DNA from: Caldicellulosiruptor changbaiensis
GTDB taxonomy: Bacteria; Bacillota; Thermoanaerobacteria; Caldicellulosiruptorales; Caldicellulosiruptoraceae
Direction: 5' to 3'
DNA: 64,000 nucleotides
Assembly: GCF_003999255.1 (NCBI RefSeq)
Contig: NZ_CP034791.1
Span: 1,900,501-1,964,500, forward strand
The notes under the pieces: generated by a model
What the model was told of the DNA's origin: nothing
Seen by the model: the letters and a program-made list of their open reading frames with translations, nothing else
Databases searched by the model: none
In this document: positions 50,066-59,415 of the stretch, one piece after another
Layout: each line of letters opens with the position of its first letter
Position numbering within the stretch: the first letter of the stretch is position 1
Position numbers and translations under genes: made by a program

Positions 50066-51769
50066 TTATTCAAGCGAATAAGTTACGCGTAAATACTCTT
50101 CAACAGTGGTTGTTCCATTTAATACTCTTTCTTTACAAGCCTGACGTAATGTCTTCATGCCTTCCTTTATGGCCAATTCCTTAATTTCATCACTACTAAC
50201 ATCTCTTTTCACAATTAGTCTTCTTAGCTTCTCAGTAACAATCATTATCTCATATATACCAGTTCTACCGTAATAACCTTTATTATTGCAAAGCGCACAA
50301 CCTCTTCCTGTGTATAATTTTACATTGTTTTTATTTTCTATGTCAAGAGTTTTTAATTCTGTTTCTGTCGGTTCATATTCTTCTTTACAATATGGACAAA
50401 TTTTTCTTACAAGTCTTTGGGAAATTACACCTACCAAAGATGAACTTATTAAAAAGTTTTCTATTCCCATATCTACAAGCCTCGTGACAGCACTTGGTGC
50501 ATCGTTTGTGTGAATTGTCGATAAAACCAAATGTCCTGTTATAGCAGCTCTCACTGCCATATCAGCTGTCTCTTTGTCACGAATCTCTCCAATCATGATT
50601 ATATCAGGGTCTTGACGCAATATTGATCTCAAAGCTGCTGCAAAAGTAAGACCAGCTTTTGGATTTACTTCTACTTGATTTACACCCATTATAGTGCATT
50701 CTACAGGGTCTTCAACTGTAATGATATTATTAGTACCTGTATTCAACTCATTTAGTATTGTATAGAGTGTGGTTGTCTTACCACTTCCGGTTGGTCCACA
50801 GACCAAAATTATTCCATGTGGTGCAGAGATTATTTTATTGTATTTTTCTAAGTCATCCTCGGTAAAACCAAGCTCTGTCTTAGCCTTGACAAAAGCACTT
50901 TTATCAGCAATTCTTATAACTATCTTTTCACCGTAAACTGTTGGCAAAGATGATATACGCATATCGTAGATTTTGTCTGCAAATATGAATGTTGTCCTTC
51001 CATCTTGAGGTACTCTTTTTTCAGCAATGTCCATGTTCCCAATTACTTTTATTCTTGCGACAAGGGAAGATAATGAATTAATATCAATCTGAAGAATATC
51101 ATATAGTATTCCATCAATTCTAAATCTTACTCTTATTTCATTTTCAAAAGGTTCAATATGAATATCACTTGCACGTGACGTTATAGCTTGCTCAAAAATT
51201 GAATTCACAAGTTTTACAACAGGTCCTTCTGCCTCATCCTCAGAACTAATTTGCATTCTGCTAACTTGTGTTCGTCTTTGGGTAGTTTCCTTTTTTAGCT
51301 CTTCTACTGCTTTTAAAGCTTCTTGCTTCCCATAAAATTTCTCAATTTGTCTTTTTATTTCAGATGCTTTTGCTATTACAGGTTGAACATTTTTACCTGA
51401 AAATATACTAACATCTTCAATAGCAAAAATATTGAGAGGATCAGCCATTGCAACAACTAATTTGTCATCTTTTACTTGAATAGGTATTAATGTGTGTCTT
51501 CTTGCAATGCTCTCTGAAACCATATTTATAACTTCTGGATCTATAACATATTGATCAAGTTTAACATGCGGTATCCCTAACTGGAACTCTAATACTTCCA
51601 ATATCTCATCTTCGGTAACATATCCTTTTTCAACCAAAATCTCTCCAATCTTCTTTCCTGTCTTCTTTTGAATTTGAAGTGCCTCATCTAATTGTTGGCG
51701 TGTAATTATACCAGCATCTAACAATAGCTCACCTATTCTTTTTCGCTCATTTATTGGCAAACTCTCCAC
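50066..51769 (-). CDS. pilB: PilB pilus-extension ATPase with MshEN-like N-terminus
   Basis: 567-residue hexameric extension motor. Walker A GPTGSGKTTT, Walker B DIIMIGEIRD, and the tetracysteine zinc element CPYCKEE...CALCNNKGYYG of GspE/PilB. The N-terminal ~100 residues contain two tandem segments RIGELLLDAGIIT...LDEALQIQ and KIGEILVEKGYVT...ILEVLEFQ that fit the MshEN pattern known to bind c-di-GMP in some PilB/MshE ATPases. Ligand binding here is inference. The second pilus gene, 35 bases after the REC protein. Confidence 0.94.
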   Translation of the reverse strand: MESLPINERKRIGELLLDAGIITRQQLDEALQIQKKTGKKIGEILVEKGYVTEDEILEVLEFQLGIPHVKLDQYVIDPEVINMVSESIARRHTLIPIQVKDDKLVVAMADPLNIFAIEDVSIFSGKNVQPVIAKASEIKRQIEKFYGKQEALKAVEELKKETTQRRTQVSRMQISSEDEAEGPVVKLVNSIFEQAITSRASDIHIEPFENEIRVRFRIDGILYDILQIDINSLSSLVARIKVIGNMDIAEKRVPQDGRTTFIFADKIYDMRISSLPTVYGEKIVIRIADKSAFVKAKTELGFTEDDLEKYNKIISAPHGIILVCGPTGSGKTTTLYTILNELNTGTNNIITVEDPVECTIMGVNQVEVNPKAGLTFAAALRSILRQDPDIIMIGEIRDKETADMAVRAAITGHLVLSTIHTNDAPSAVTRLVDMGIENFLISSSLVGVISQRLVRKICPYCKEEYEPTETELKTLDIENKNNVKLYTGRGCALCNNKGYYGRTGIYEIMIVTEKLRRLIVKRDVSSDEIKELAIKEGMKTLRQACKERVLNGTTTVEEYLRVTYSLE

Positions 51770-51804
51770 CCCTTTTTTGGTTCAGAAAATATCCCAAAAG
51801 CTCT

Positions 51805-54800
51805 CTACGCAATCTCACTTACTGAAGACTTTTCAAAATTTTTTTGTAATTTAATAAAGAAGTTATCTTCAAACTTCTCAAAAGTATAGTACATCTCTAA
51901 GTTAGTTATGATATAAATTCTCCACCCTGTGTTTGAAGTTTCAATATTAATATACTTTACACTTTTTTCGCTTTTTATTGCAGGTATTGTATTTTCTAAA
52001 TATCCAGCATCAAAAGGTATTTCCATAATAATAACACCATTTTCGTCAAACACTCTATACGATATTTGCTCAGGATTTATATAATTAAATGTAATTCTGT
52101 CAGCGTCTGCCTCAATTTTTGTATCAACTTTTTCAAACTTTAAAATCACTTGATTTTCAACAACCTCTAAGTTCAAATGCGAAAAAGCATAACCAATTCT
52201 TATTTTAAGATCATCTTCATAAGGCAAAAATTCAACATTTTTTATAATACCTTCTTCATATTTCTTAGATGTTAAATCTAAGTTCTCGTAGTTAACCTTT
52301 TTCAACTCTATTTCAACCAGGGTTTGATCAACATACTCAATTGAAGGCCTTTCAAAAATAGGTTCATCAAAACCAATTTTTAACCACGTTTCTTTGTCTG
52401 AAATATTTGAAAGCTCAAAGAAAAGAAGTTCCGGATATTTAATGAAGTTAAGAACAATAATATTATCCTCCTTGTCAGAGAAAGATACTGAAGCTTTCTT
52501 TTGAAGTTTTACTAAAATACTATAACCATGTTTTGCTTTAAATATTTGGTAGCTTCTTAAAACACCATCTTCTACTTTAAATAAGCCAGTTGGAATATAA
52601 ACTCCTTTCTCTTTTATCCTGATTTCAACTTGATTATTTTCTTTATCTATAACAAAATCAACACTGTCTTTGCCTACTCCCACAATTTCAAAAATATTTG
52701 TTTCAAATATAACTTCAACCTTTTTAAGATAAAACACTATATCAAACCCATTAGTTTTATCAAGTATCTCATACTCATTAACAGGAGTATAAACCTTCAC
52801 AATTACCTTTTCATCATCTACTTCTTCAAAGACGAGCTTTTCGATGCTGCTATCTTCAAAAACCATTGACCCTGCGTTAATATTTTCTAAGACACAATCA
52901 GATACTTCCACACCAATGCCTGTCCTATCTTTCAATTCTGTTACATTTCTGTCAAACACACCTTCACCACTCAGGTGCAAAATTGCCTTTCCTTCAGACT
53001 CTTCATATTCAAAGAAGTTAATCTTATTTTTTGCCTTAATAGGTGTCAGATAAATCTCTGTTGAAACTCTGTCTTTTGCTAAAAGTGAGTAAAAACTGCA
53101 ACGTTTTTTCAACAATATTTTGCCTTCATAGCCACCTTCAACTTGCTGCATTTGTACTTTTTCGATAAGTTCATTTTCTTCTACCATTGAATCTTTAATT
53201 AAAACAATAAAGCGATTAAAAATTTTAAAATACAATATTCTGTCATCTTCTAACTCTAAGTCAATATCTGAAGGCTTTATATTTTGGAATATAATTCTCT
53301 TTTGTAAGTTATCATATAACAAAAAGGCCCTATTAGCTCTGCATATTAAAAGTATTCTGCCATTTTCTTTTGAAACATTCACTCTGCTAACAGGTGTTTG
53401 CACGATTAGCATGCTCTGCTTTTTGTCCTCGTCGTAAGTAAATTCTATACTTTCTATAAACCCTTTCTCGTACTCAAATTTCTTTTCTTTCAATTCTTGA
53501 GGAAGAGAAATGTCCTGAAGATATAAATATACTTTTTTATTCTCTTTATCATGTTCTATATTCACTCTAAAATCAGACATGGATGGTAATATATCTAATA
53601 TAGTCATATCTTCTTGGTCGTAAACATTCCACCATTTAATAACATTGCTCTCTTTTAATCTCAGTCCAACAGAATTTCTACTCTCTATTATTTCATAATC
53701 CACATCTTTTGCAGTTTTTATCATAATACTATATCCTTTAAAATCTCTAACAACCTCTATTGTTTCAACAACATCATCATTTAGGATATTTTTCCCTTCT
53801 TCCATAAATATATCTTTATTCAATATATTTATCTTTAAATGTCCTTCAATCTTCTCTACATGTATATGCCTCTTTTCAACATTTTCAATAAGAATTAGTT
53901 TGCTAATTGGATTATAAGAAACTCGGCTACTGCCTTTTTGCAATACTATTTCTATAATGTCTTCATTTTCTCGAATGTTAAATTTTTTTATCATTGTCTT
54001 GATAGCAATATACACATTCCCTGAAATTTCTTCAATTCTAATTTCTTCTACGCTACCATTTTCAAATCTCATAACTTCTTTTATATGGGGAGAAAGCCTA
54101 CAATTTTCTATGTTCACAATAAACCCATTGCCTATTTTCATTTTACCAAAACTATATGTAACTGATTGATTGAAGTGCAAAGATAAAACATAGCCTATGC
54201 TTTCTTCATAAACCCTTACATCTTCTAAATAAGCTCTCTTTTCATTTTCAAAAAACGATGGCTTATGAATATCTTGAAATAATTCTTTATTAAATGATAC
54301 TACACTTTCCTCTACTTCTCTTTCCCTTTCATCACTTTGATACTCAAAAGCATCCGCTTTTTTCTCCATAGGCTCTATAGAGTAATTATCAGATTCGGGT
54401 TCTACTTGAGCAGATTCCATTTCGTCTTCTTCTTGTCCTACTATATTATTTATTTCTTCAATTTTATGTGACTCATAAACCTCTTGTGATTCATATTGTG
54501 TATCAACTGTAAACTCCTTAAATTCAGTTACATTATTACTACCTTGTTCTAAGTTCTGTGTTGACACCATTTTATCTACGTTAATTTTAATTTCACTCAA
54601 AACTTTTTCTACCTTTTCTTTAGAAAACGGCTTGGTTATATAATCTGCTGCTCCTTCTCTTAGAGCTTCTATTACAGACTCCTGACCGGATAGTGCCGAA
54701 ATCATTATAACTTGAGTTTGTGGAGAAATTTTCTTTATCTCTTTTAAAATTTCAAGGCCACTCATATCTGGTAAAGTAATATCAAGAGTTATAACTTCTG

Positions 54801-54936
54801 GCTTTACTCTCTCAAGTAATGATATTGCATCTTTCCCGTTTGAAGCTTCAGCAATTACTTCATGACCCAACTCAATTAAAATCCCCTTTAATACTTTTCT
54901 TATAAACACAGCATCATCAACTATCATTATTTTCAT
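51805..54936 (-). CDS. CheY-like receiver fused to a long beta-repeat (AMIN-like) region
   Basis: 1043 residues from ATG 54936 (MKIMIVDD; the GTG nine bases upstream overlaps the RBS). Residues ~1-120 form a complete receiver domain: acidic pair DD near residue 7, phosphorylated Asp in VITLDITLPDMSG, Thr/Ser in IMISALSG, and Lys in YITKPFSKEKV. An acidic linker (~120-215) leads to ~800 residues of short beta-strand repeats resembling AMIN or PilQ-like modules (for example VEVIFETNIFEIVGVGK, LLFFELSNISDKETWLKIGF). No signal peptide or membrane helix, so it should stay in the cytoplasm. First gene of the pilus operon. Function unknown; a phosphorylation-controlled scaffold for pilus assembly is a guess. 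Confidence 0.8.
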   Translation of the reverse strand: MKIMIVDDAVFIRKVLKGILIELGHEVIAEASNGKDAISLLERVKPEVITLDITLPDMSGLEILKEIKKISPQTQVIMISALSGQESVIEALREGAADYITKPFSKEKVEKVLSEIKINVDKMVSTQNLEQGSNNVTEFKEFTVDTQYESQEVYESHKIEEINNIVGQEEDEMESAQVEPESDNYSIEPMEKKADAFEYQSDEREREVEESVVSFNKELFQDIHKPSFFENEKRAYLEDVRVYEESIGYVLSLHFNQSVTYSFGKMKIGNGFIVNIENCRLSPHIKEVMRFENGSVEEIRIEEISGNVYIAIKTMIKKFNIRENEDIIEIVLQKGSSRVSYNPISKLILIENVEKRHIHVEKIEGHLKINILNKDIFMEEGKNILNDDVVETIEVVRDFKGYSIMIKTAKDVDYEIIESRNSVGLRLKESNVIKWWNVYDQEDMTILDILPSMSDFRVNIEHDKENKKVYLYLQDISLPQELKEKKFEYEKGFIESIEFTYDEDKKQSMLIVQTPVSRVNVSKENGRILLICRANRAFLLYDNLQKRIIFQNIKPSDIDLELEDDRILYFKIFNRFIVLIKDSMVEENELIEKVQMQQVEGGYEGKILLKKRCSFYSLLAKDRVSTEIYLTPIKAKNKINFFEYEESEGKAILHLSGEGVFDRNVTELKDRTGIGVEVSDCVLENINAGSMVFEDSSIEKLVFEEVDDEKVIVKVYTPVNEYEILDKTNGFDIVFYLKKVEVIFETNIFEIVGVGKDSVDFVIDKENNQVEIRIKEKGVYIPTGLFKVEDGVLRSYQIFKAKHGYSILVKLQKKASVSFSDKEDNIIVLNFIKYPELLFFELSNISDKETWLKIGFDEPIFERPSIEYVDQTLVEIELKKVNYENLDLTSKKYEEGIIKNVEFLPYEDDLKIRIGYAFSHLNLEVVENQVILKFEKVDTKIEADADRITFNYINPEQISYRVFDENGVIIMEIPFDAGYLENTIPAIKSEKSVKYINIETSNTGWRIYIITNLEMYYTFEKFEDNFFIKLQKNFEKSSVSEIA

Positions 54937-54969
54937 TTTTAACACCCCTCGACCATTTACTGTAATTTA

Positions 54970-54978
54970 ATTATACCA
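54970..54978 (-). promoter_or_regulatory. Promoter of the type IV pilus operon (extended -10)
   Basis: On the minus strand TGGTATAAT, about 40 bases before the first pilus-operon gene, with only a weak -35 (TATTCA at 17 bases). It lies between aroE and the receiver gene. Confidence 0.55.
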
Positions 54979-55034
54979 CGAATTAAGAACTTTGAATAAA
55001 AATTCTTTTTTAATTCTAAAATTATCGTAGATAA

Positions 55035-55883
55035 TTAATAAGTCATTAGAACATTTCTGGACAAAACGTCTAATTCTTCTTTCTCAAATTGTTCAATGTC
55101 CTTGGCAATGTTCCACCAAATTTTTTCAGCTTCAATTGCTTGGTATATTAGCATCTTTAAACCGTTCGAAGTATTAATATTTTTAAGCTCTGCTTCTTTT
55201 AAAAGCTTAGTTAAAGGTGGATTATAAATTGTATCATACACAAGTAGCAGATTAAACCTATACTCTCTTATATCAAAAGGAGATTTCTCTACCTCAGGAA
55301 ACATACCAATAGGAGTGGTGTTTATAATGATATCGTACTCGTAACTTTCTTTCTTTAACCAATTAATTACCTGAAGTTGGACAAATTCTCTAAAATAATC
55401 TCTGAGCCTTGTTGCCTTCTCATATGTCCTGTTAGCAACAAAAATTTGCTTTGCCCCCATTTTATAAAATCCATAGATGCAAGCTTTTGCTGCACCACCA
55501 GCACCCAAAATCAAAATCTTTTTATCTTTTACATCAATGTTCACTTCCTCTAAACTCTTCTTAAAACCAATCCAGTCAGTATTATATGCTTTGAGTTTTC
55601 CGTTTTCCTTTTTTACAGTGTTGGCAGCCTGAATTATTCTGACATCTTCAGAAACCTCATCGCAAAACTCTAAAATATCCTCTTTATAGGGAATTGTTAC
55701 GTTAAATCCGACAACATCGCCATCTTTTTTAACCATCTCAACAAACTCTTTTAGCTTTTCAAAATCAGGTAATTCAACATTTGAGTAGACTGCATCAATA
55801 CCAAAGTTAGACAAGATTTTATTGTGAATAAGAGGAGAGATAGAGTGTTTTAAGCTCTTTCCAATAAGATACAGTTTTTTCAT
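55035..55883 (-). CDS. aroE: Shikimate dehydrogenase
   Basis: Catalyses NADP-dependent reduction of 3-dehydroshikimate in aromatic amino acid synthesis. Substrate site GKSLKHSISPLIHNK at the N-terminus, catalytic Lys in NVTIPYKEDIL, NADP-binding ILGAGGAAKACIYG, and NTTPIGMFPE. 282 residues, the normal length. Overlaps the YqeG gene by four bases. Confidence 0.95.
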   Translation of the reverse strand: MKKLYLIGKSLKHSISPLIHNKILSNFGIDAVYSNVELPDFEKLKEFVEMVKKDGDVVGFNVTIPYKEDILEFCDEVSEDVRIIQAANTVKKENGKLKAYNTDWIGFKKSLEEVNIDVKDKKILILGAGGAAKACIYGFYKMGAKQIFVANRTYEKATRLRDYFREFVQLQVINWLKKESYEYDIIINTTPIGMFPEVEKSPFDIREYRFNLLLVYDTIYNPPLTKLLKEAELKNINTSNGLKMLIYQAIEAEKIWWNIAKDIEQFEKEELDVLSRNVLMTY

Positions 55884-56389
55884 TTGCCCTCATCCTTCAT
55901 ATAGTATTTTAAGATTCTTCTCTCAAAGATTCTGTTTATTCGTGTTACAAAAAACTCCCTTTCTTTAAGCGGCCTTACTAAAATCACAAAGAGTTTTAGC
56001 CTTTTTGCACCTATTACATCCGTAAAAAACTGGTCACCAATCACAGCTGTTTGATGGTTTTTCTTTCCTTCATGAAGAATGTAAGATGCTTTTAAAAAAC
56101 CAGATTTTAAAGGTTTTTTAGCATTGTACACACTCGGGAGCCCTAAAACATTTTCAATTTTTTTTACTCTTTCCTTTTGATTGTTTGACACAAGGCATAT
56201 TCTAAACCCCAGTTCCTGTGCTTTTTTTATCCAAGAAAATACTTCACTTTTTATCTCAAGTTCACCCCAAGGCACTAAAGTATTGTCAATGTCAATGATA
56301 AGATAATTAATGCCTCTTGACTTTAATTTCTTTAGGTCAATCTCAAATATGTTATTACAGATAATATCGGGTTTAAAGCGCTTTAACAT
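55880..56389 (-). CDS. YqeG-family HAD-superfamily phosphatase
   Basis: 169 residues. HAD motif I is DIDNTLVPWG, motif II SNN, and motif III/IV VIGDQFFTDVIGAKR. The YqeG/HAD-IIIA family is common in Firmicutes, and some members dephosphorylate phosphatidylglycerophosphate. The N-terminus LKRFKPDIICNNIFEIDLKKLK is family-typical. Overlaps aroE by four bases. Confidence 0.88.
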   Translation of the reverse strand: MLKRFKPDIICNNIFEIDLKKLKSRGINYLIIDIDNTLVPWGELEIKSEVFSWIKKAQELGFRICLVSNNQKERVKKIENVLGLPSVYNAKKPLKSGFLKASYILHEGKKNHQTAVIGDQFFTDVIGAKRLKLFVILVRPLKEREFFVTRINRIFERRILKYYMKDEGK

Positions 56390-56462
56390 GCTCCATTCTA
56401 TCTCCCCTTAAAAACTTTTCTGTCTAAAAAGATGATAAAATACAACTTTTTTAAAAGTACAT

Positions 56463-56491
56463 TTGAGCAAATCTTTTTTGTAGAGTATAAT
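56463..56491 (+). promoter_or_regulatory. Sigma-A promoter of the DUF4380-like gene
   Basis: TTGAGC (56463-56468), a 17-base spacer and TATAAT (56486-56491), about 60 bases before the ATG, with RBS AAGGGGG in between. Confidence 0.8.
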
Positions 56492-56551
56492 TAAATTATA
56501 TTCTAATGTTGGAATTTTTTCAAAAACAATTTACAAGGGGGAAATTAAAAA

Positions 56552-57460
56552 ATGGTTGAGGTCAAAAAAGTAGAATTTAAAGGGTGGGAAAATTGCTTTT
56601 TAATTTCAAATGAGAAAGTTGAAGCTATTGTCACAACAGATGTCGGCCCAAGAATAATTTATTTTGGTTTTAAGGGTGGTAAAAATGTATTTTGCATTGT
56701 TGAAGACCAAGCTGGTAAAAAAGGCGGAGATGAATGGAGAATCTACGGGGGAACAAGACTTTGGCATAGTCCAGAGGCAATGCCACGATCATACTACCCT
56801 GATAATACACCTATTGAGTATGAAATTTTGACCGATGGTATTATGTTAATTCAGCCTACTGAAGAGTGGACAAAGCTTCAAAAGATAATTGAATTTAGGC
56901 TTGACCCAAGTTTGCCAAAAGCATATGTTACATACAGAATAAAGAATAATGGTCTTTTTGATGTAAAAGTGGCTGCATGGGCACTATCTGTAATGAGACC
57001 TGGTGGGGTTGAAGTTATGCCAATTCCAAAAATTGATACAGGACTTTTGCCCAGTTTTCCGCTTGTCATGTGGCCTTACACAAAACTTAACGACCACAGA
57101 GCTATCTGGGGCGAAGATTTTATTATTCTCAAGCAGGACAAAGACTGTAAACCACCGTTTAAAATTGGGTATCCAAATTTAGATGGTTGGGCTTGTTATT
57201 TAAATGACGGAGATCTGTTCGTAAAATACTACAAACATATAGAAGGTGCTGAATACCCAGATTTTGGGTGCTCATATGAAACATATACAACTGATTTCAT
57301 GCTTGAGATGGAAACATTAAGTCCTCTTTACAATTTGCTACCTGGCAGTGAGATTGTACACCACGAGGAGTGGGAACTCAATAAAGTATCTGGGGAGATT
57401 AGGTGCGAAGATGATGTTAAAAGATTAATCCTGCCTCTTGTAAAGAAGGACGAAAAATAA
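56552..57460 (+). CDS. DUF4380-like, galactose-mutarotase-fold protein
   Basis: 302-residue cytoplasmic protein without signal peptide. The beta-sandwich pattern and segments VGPRIIYFGFKGGKNVF, YGGTRLWHSPEA and the end GSEIVHHEEWEL fit the DUF4380 / aldose-epimerase-like family. A conserved His in LWHSPE and Glu residues near the C-terminus could line a sugar-binding pocket, but the substrate is unknown. Stands alone on the + strand with its own promoter and a strong terminator shared with the NlpC gene. Confidence 0.75.
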   Translation: MVEVKKVEFKGWENCFLISNEKVEAIVTTDVGPRIIYFGFKGGKNVFCIVEDQAGKKGGDEWRIYGGTRLWHSPEAMPRSYYPDNTPIEYEILTDGIMLIQPTEEWTKLQKIIEFRLDPSLPKAYVTYRIKNNGLFDVKVAAWALSVMRPGGVEVMPIPKIDTGLLPSFPLVMWPYTKLNDHRAIWGEDFIILKQDKDCKPPFKIGYPNLDGWACYLNDGDLFVKYYKHIEGAEYPDFGCSYETYTTDFMLEMETLSPLYNLLPGSEIVHHEEWELNKVSGEIRCEDDVKRLILPLVKKDEK

Positions 57461-57512
57461 AGGCAAGAAATGAATCAAAAAAATACTTGTATAATCTATG
57501 GTTGCACTCAAA

Positions 57513-57547
57513 AAGGGGGCTTTCCTTTTTAGCTGGAAAACCCCCTT
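57513..57547. terminator. Bidirectional intrinsic terminator
   Basis: A 13-bp stem (57513-57525 with 57535-57547, one mismatch) between convergent genes, with A-runs before and T-runs after, so it works on both strands. Confidence 0.88.
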
Positions 57548-57553
57548 GTCTTT

Positions 57554-58510
57554 TTACCTTATCACTCTTTTTGCCATCATGAACGATGTACCATACTTTG
57601 AAGTAAGGTCTGAAATTGTAACACAGCCTCTTGCACTCGATGCATGAATATATTTACCACCACCCAGATAAATTCCAACGTGATTGATATAATTTCTACC
57701 ACCGTCTGTATCAAAAAATACCAAATCACCAGGTCTTAACTCATTATATGATATTCTCACACCGTTTGTAGCTGCCATGTCAGCTGCAGTTCTTTCTAAG
57801 CTAATCCCAAAGTTTCTAAACACATATTGAACAAATCCTGAACAGTCAAACCCTGTCGAAGGAGATGAACCACCATATCGATACCGTATCCCTAAAAGGT
57901 TTTTAGCAAACCCAAGTATTCTATCAGCTAAACTGCCATTGTAAGCAACTTGAGCTTCCCTATCATATCCGCCACGTGATGATATCTTTGTTGTATGGCT
58001 TGTTGACATTTTCAAAAGATAATATGCCATATATCCAACTGTGCCATCGAGCGTTTTTACCTTTATCCAACCGTTTCGCTCTCTTGCCAAAACGTATACC
58101 TTGCTACCCTTCTTCAATGTTTTTAGTATTTTTGAGGAAGTGGACATATTACTTCTGACCCTTGCATTGTCTTTTAGAACGGTTGCCATCGGCATCTGAG
58201 AAACTACTTGCCTTGTATTTGTAGAACTTTTTACTGCATTTGAAGTACTGCTGTCTTTTGTAAGCTTTATGTAATCAGATTTAACATACCCAACAACACC
58301 ATCAAATGAAATCTTAACCCATCCACCTGTGGATGATAAAACTTGCGCTTTAAAGCCTTTTGGAAAAACTCCTAATACTTTTGATGATGTTGAAGGACTG
58401 TTTCGGATGTTGACAGTAACTGTTGCCTCAGCTGTCTTTGCAAAACCTTTGCTACTCCATGTTATAAGCAGCAAAAACATCAAAATTCCAATTAAAGCTT
58501 TAGTATTCAT
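57554..58510 (-). CDS. Secreted SH3-SH3-NlpC/P60 peptidoglycan hydrolase
   Basis: 318 residues. Signal peptide ~1-24; two bacterial SH3 domains (~27-85 and ~108-168; VNIRNSPSTSSKVLGVFPKG and ARVRSNMSTSSKILKTLKKG); a C-terminal NlpC/P60 endopeptidase (~195-318) with catalytic Cys in FDCSGFVQYVF, His in INHVGIYLGG and a third polar residue in YIHASSARG. Cleaves stem peptides of the cell wall. A c-di-AMP riboswitch in its leader fits the known use of ydaO elements for wall hydrolases and osmotic genes. Confidence 0.93.
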   Translation of the reverse strand: MNTKALIGILMFLLLITWSSKGFAKTAEATVTVNIRNSPSTSSKVLGVFPKGFKAQVLSSTGGWVKISFDGVVGYVKSDYIKLTKDSSTSNAVKSSTNTRQVVSQMPMATVLKDNARVRSNMSTSSKILKTLKKGSKVYVLARERNGWIKVKTLDGTVGYMAYYLLKMSTSHTTKISSRGGYDREAQVAYNGSLADRILGFAKNLLGIRYRYGGSSPSTGFDCSGFVQYVFRNFGISLERTAADMAATNGVRISYNELRPGDLVFFDTDGGRNYINHVGIYLGGGKYIHASSARGCVTISDLTSKYGTSFMMAKRVIR

Positions 58511-58531
58511 TTAAAAACTCCCTTCTTTTTT

Positions 58532-58645
58532 GGGCTTACGGGATTAGCTGACGGGTTCGGGACAAGAAGGACATCCCTACGGCAGCCAAAGCTTGCCGAT
58601 TCACCCCACAATAAAGCTGGTTCTCCCGCTGCATGGGGCAAATTT
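58532..58645 (-). ncRNA. c-di-AMP riboswitch (ydaO/yuaA)
   Basis: On the minus strand the hallmark segments occur in order: GGGAGAACCAGC, GGGGTGAATCGGC, and CCGAACCCGTCAGCTAA followed by the closing arm. The RBS AAGAAGGGAG and ATG 58510 follow ~20 bases later, so translation control or early termination is possible. Boundaries are approximate; the 5' side may extend to ~58670. Confidence 0.92.
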
Positions 58646-58697
58646 AACAAACTGCCTCATGCATTCAGCCACTATTGTTAATCATTTTGATGTTATT

Positions 58698-58726
58698 ATT
58701 TTATTATAATTTCGATATTACGTCAA
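58698..58726 (-). promoter_or_regulatory. Sigma-A promoter of the riboswitch-NlpC gene
   Basis: On the minus strand TTGACG (58721-58726), a 17-base spacer and TAAAAT (58698-58703), just before the riboswitch. Confidence 0.8.
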
Positions 58727-58773
58727 CCTCTTTTTACGAAATTGTTACACGAATGTTGCTAAAATATTACTGC

Positions 58774-59415
58774 TCAAAATCCTAACTCCTCTTTTACTAT
58801 TATTATCTTTATACGCCCTTTTACAGGGTGCCTCCTTGTGACAACAATATGGCTGCATATACAGTCCTGGCTCAAACAATCATGACATTTACCAGAAGAA
58901 GTACAAGGTGTATTCTTTGAAAGTCTTTTTGCATTCATAGGTGATGCAATGTTTCTTACCCTGTTTATTCCCTCCTGCTCATTCAAGACAAGCTTGTTTA
59001 TCCCAACAATTACTATCACGTTTTTTGGTCCAAACATCAAAGCTGCAAGTCTATTACCATTGCCGTCAATATTGATAAGTTTGCCATCAAGGGTTATGGC
59101 ATTTGAAGACATGATATAGTAATCTGCCCAAAACGACTTTCTGTAAATCTCTCCAAGCTCGTCGCCACTTAACCCCTCTTTGTACCTGTCCAAAAAGTTA
59201 AACTTCCCATTTCTCAAAAAATCAATTACCCCACACTCAAAAAGCGTCATTGAACCTCCACACGAAACCACTGAACCCTCTTTTATTATCTTTTCAAGCA
59301 AAGGTACAACATCTTCTCTCTTGTCTACAATAAAACATTCAAAGTTCCTCGCCTCTAAATTTTTCTTTAAAGTTTCAAGATTTATATCAATCCACCATTT
59401 TTTGTTTGGATTCAT
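58774..59415 (-). CDS. LUD-domain protein (LutC/DUF162-like)
   Basis: 213 residues of the LUD family, to which lactate-utilisation LutB/LutC proteins belong. Family motifs: VVSCGGSMTLFECGVIDFL, ADYYIMSSNAIT-DGKLINIDG and KNVIVIVGINKLV. A Cys-rich tail CTSSGKCHDCLSQDCICSH could bind metal or an Fe-S cluster. Overlaps the ABC ATPase stop by one base (TAATG), so it is translationally coupled to the importer. Its role with this transporter is unknown. Confidence 0.82.
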   Translation of the reverse strand: MNPNKKWWIDINLETLKKNLEARNFECFIVDKREDVVPLLEKIIKEGSVVSCGGSMTLFECGVIDFLRNGKFNFLDRYKEGLSGDELGEIYRKSFWADYYIMSSNAITLDGKLINIDGNGNRLAALMFGPKNVIVIVGINKLVLNEQEGINRVRNIASPMNAKRLSKNTPCTSSGKCHDCLSQDCICSHIVVTRRHPVKGRIKIIIVKEELGF

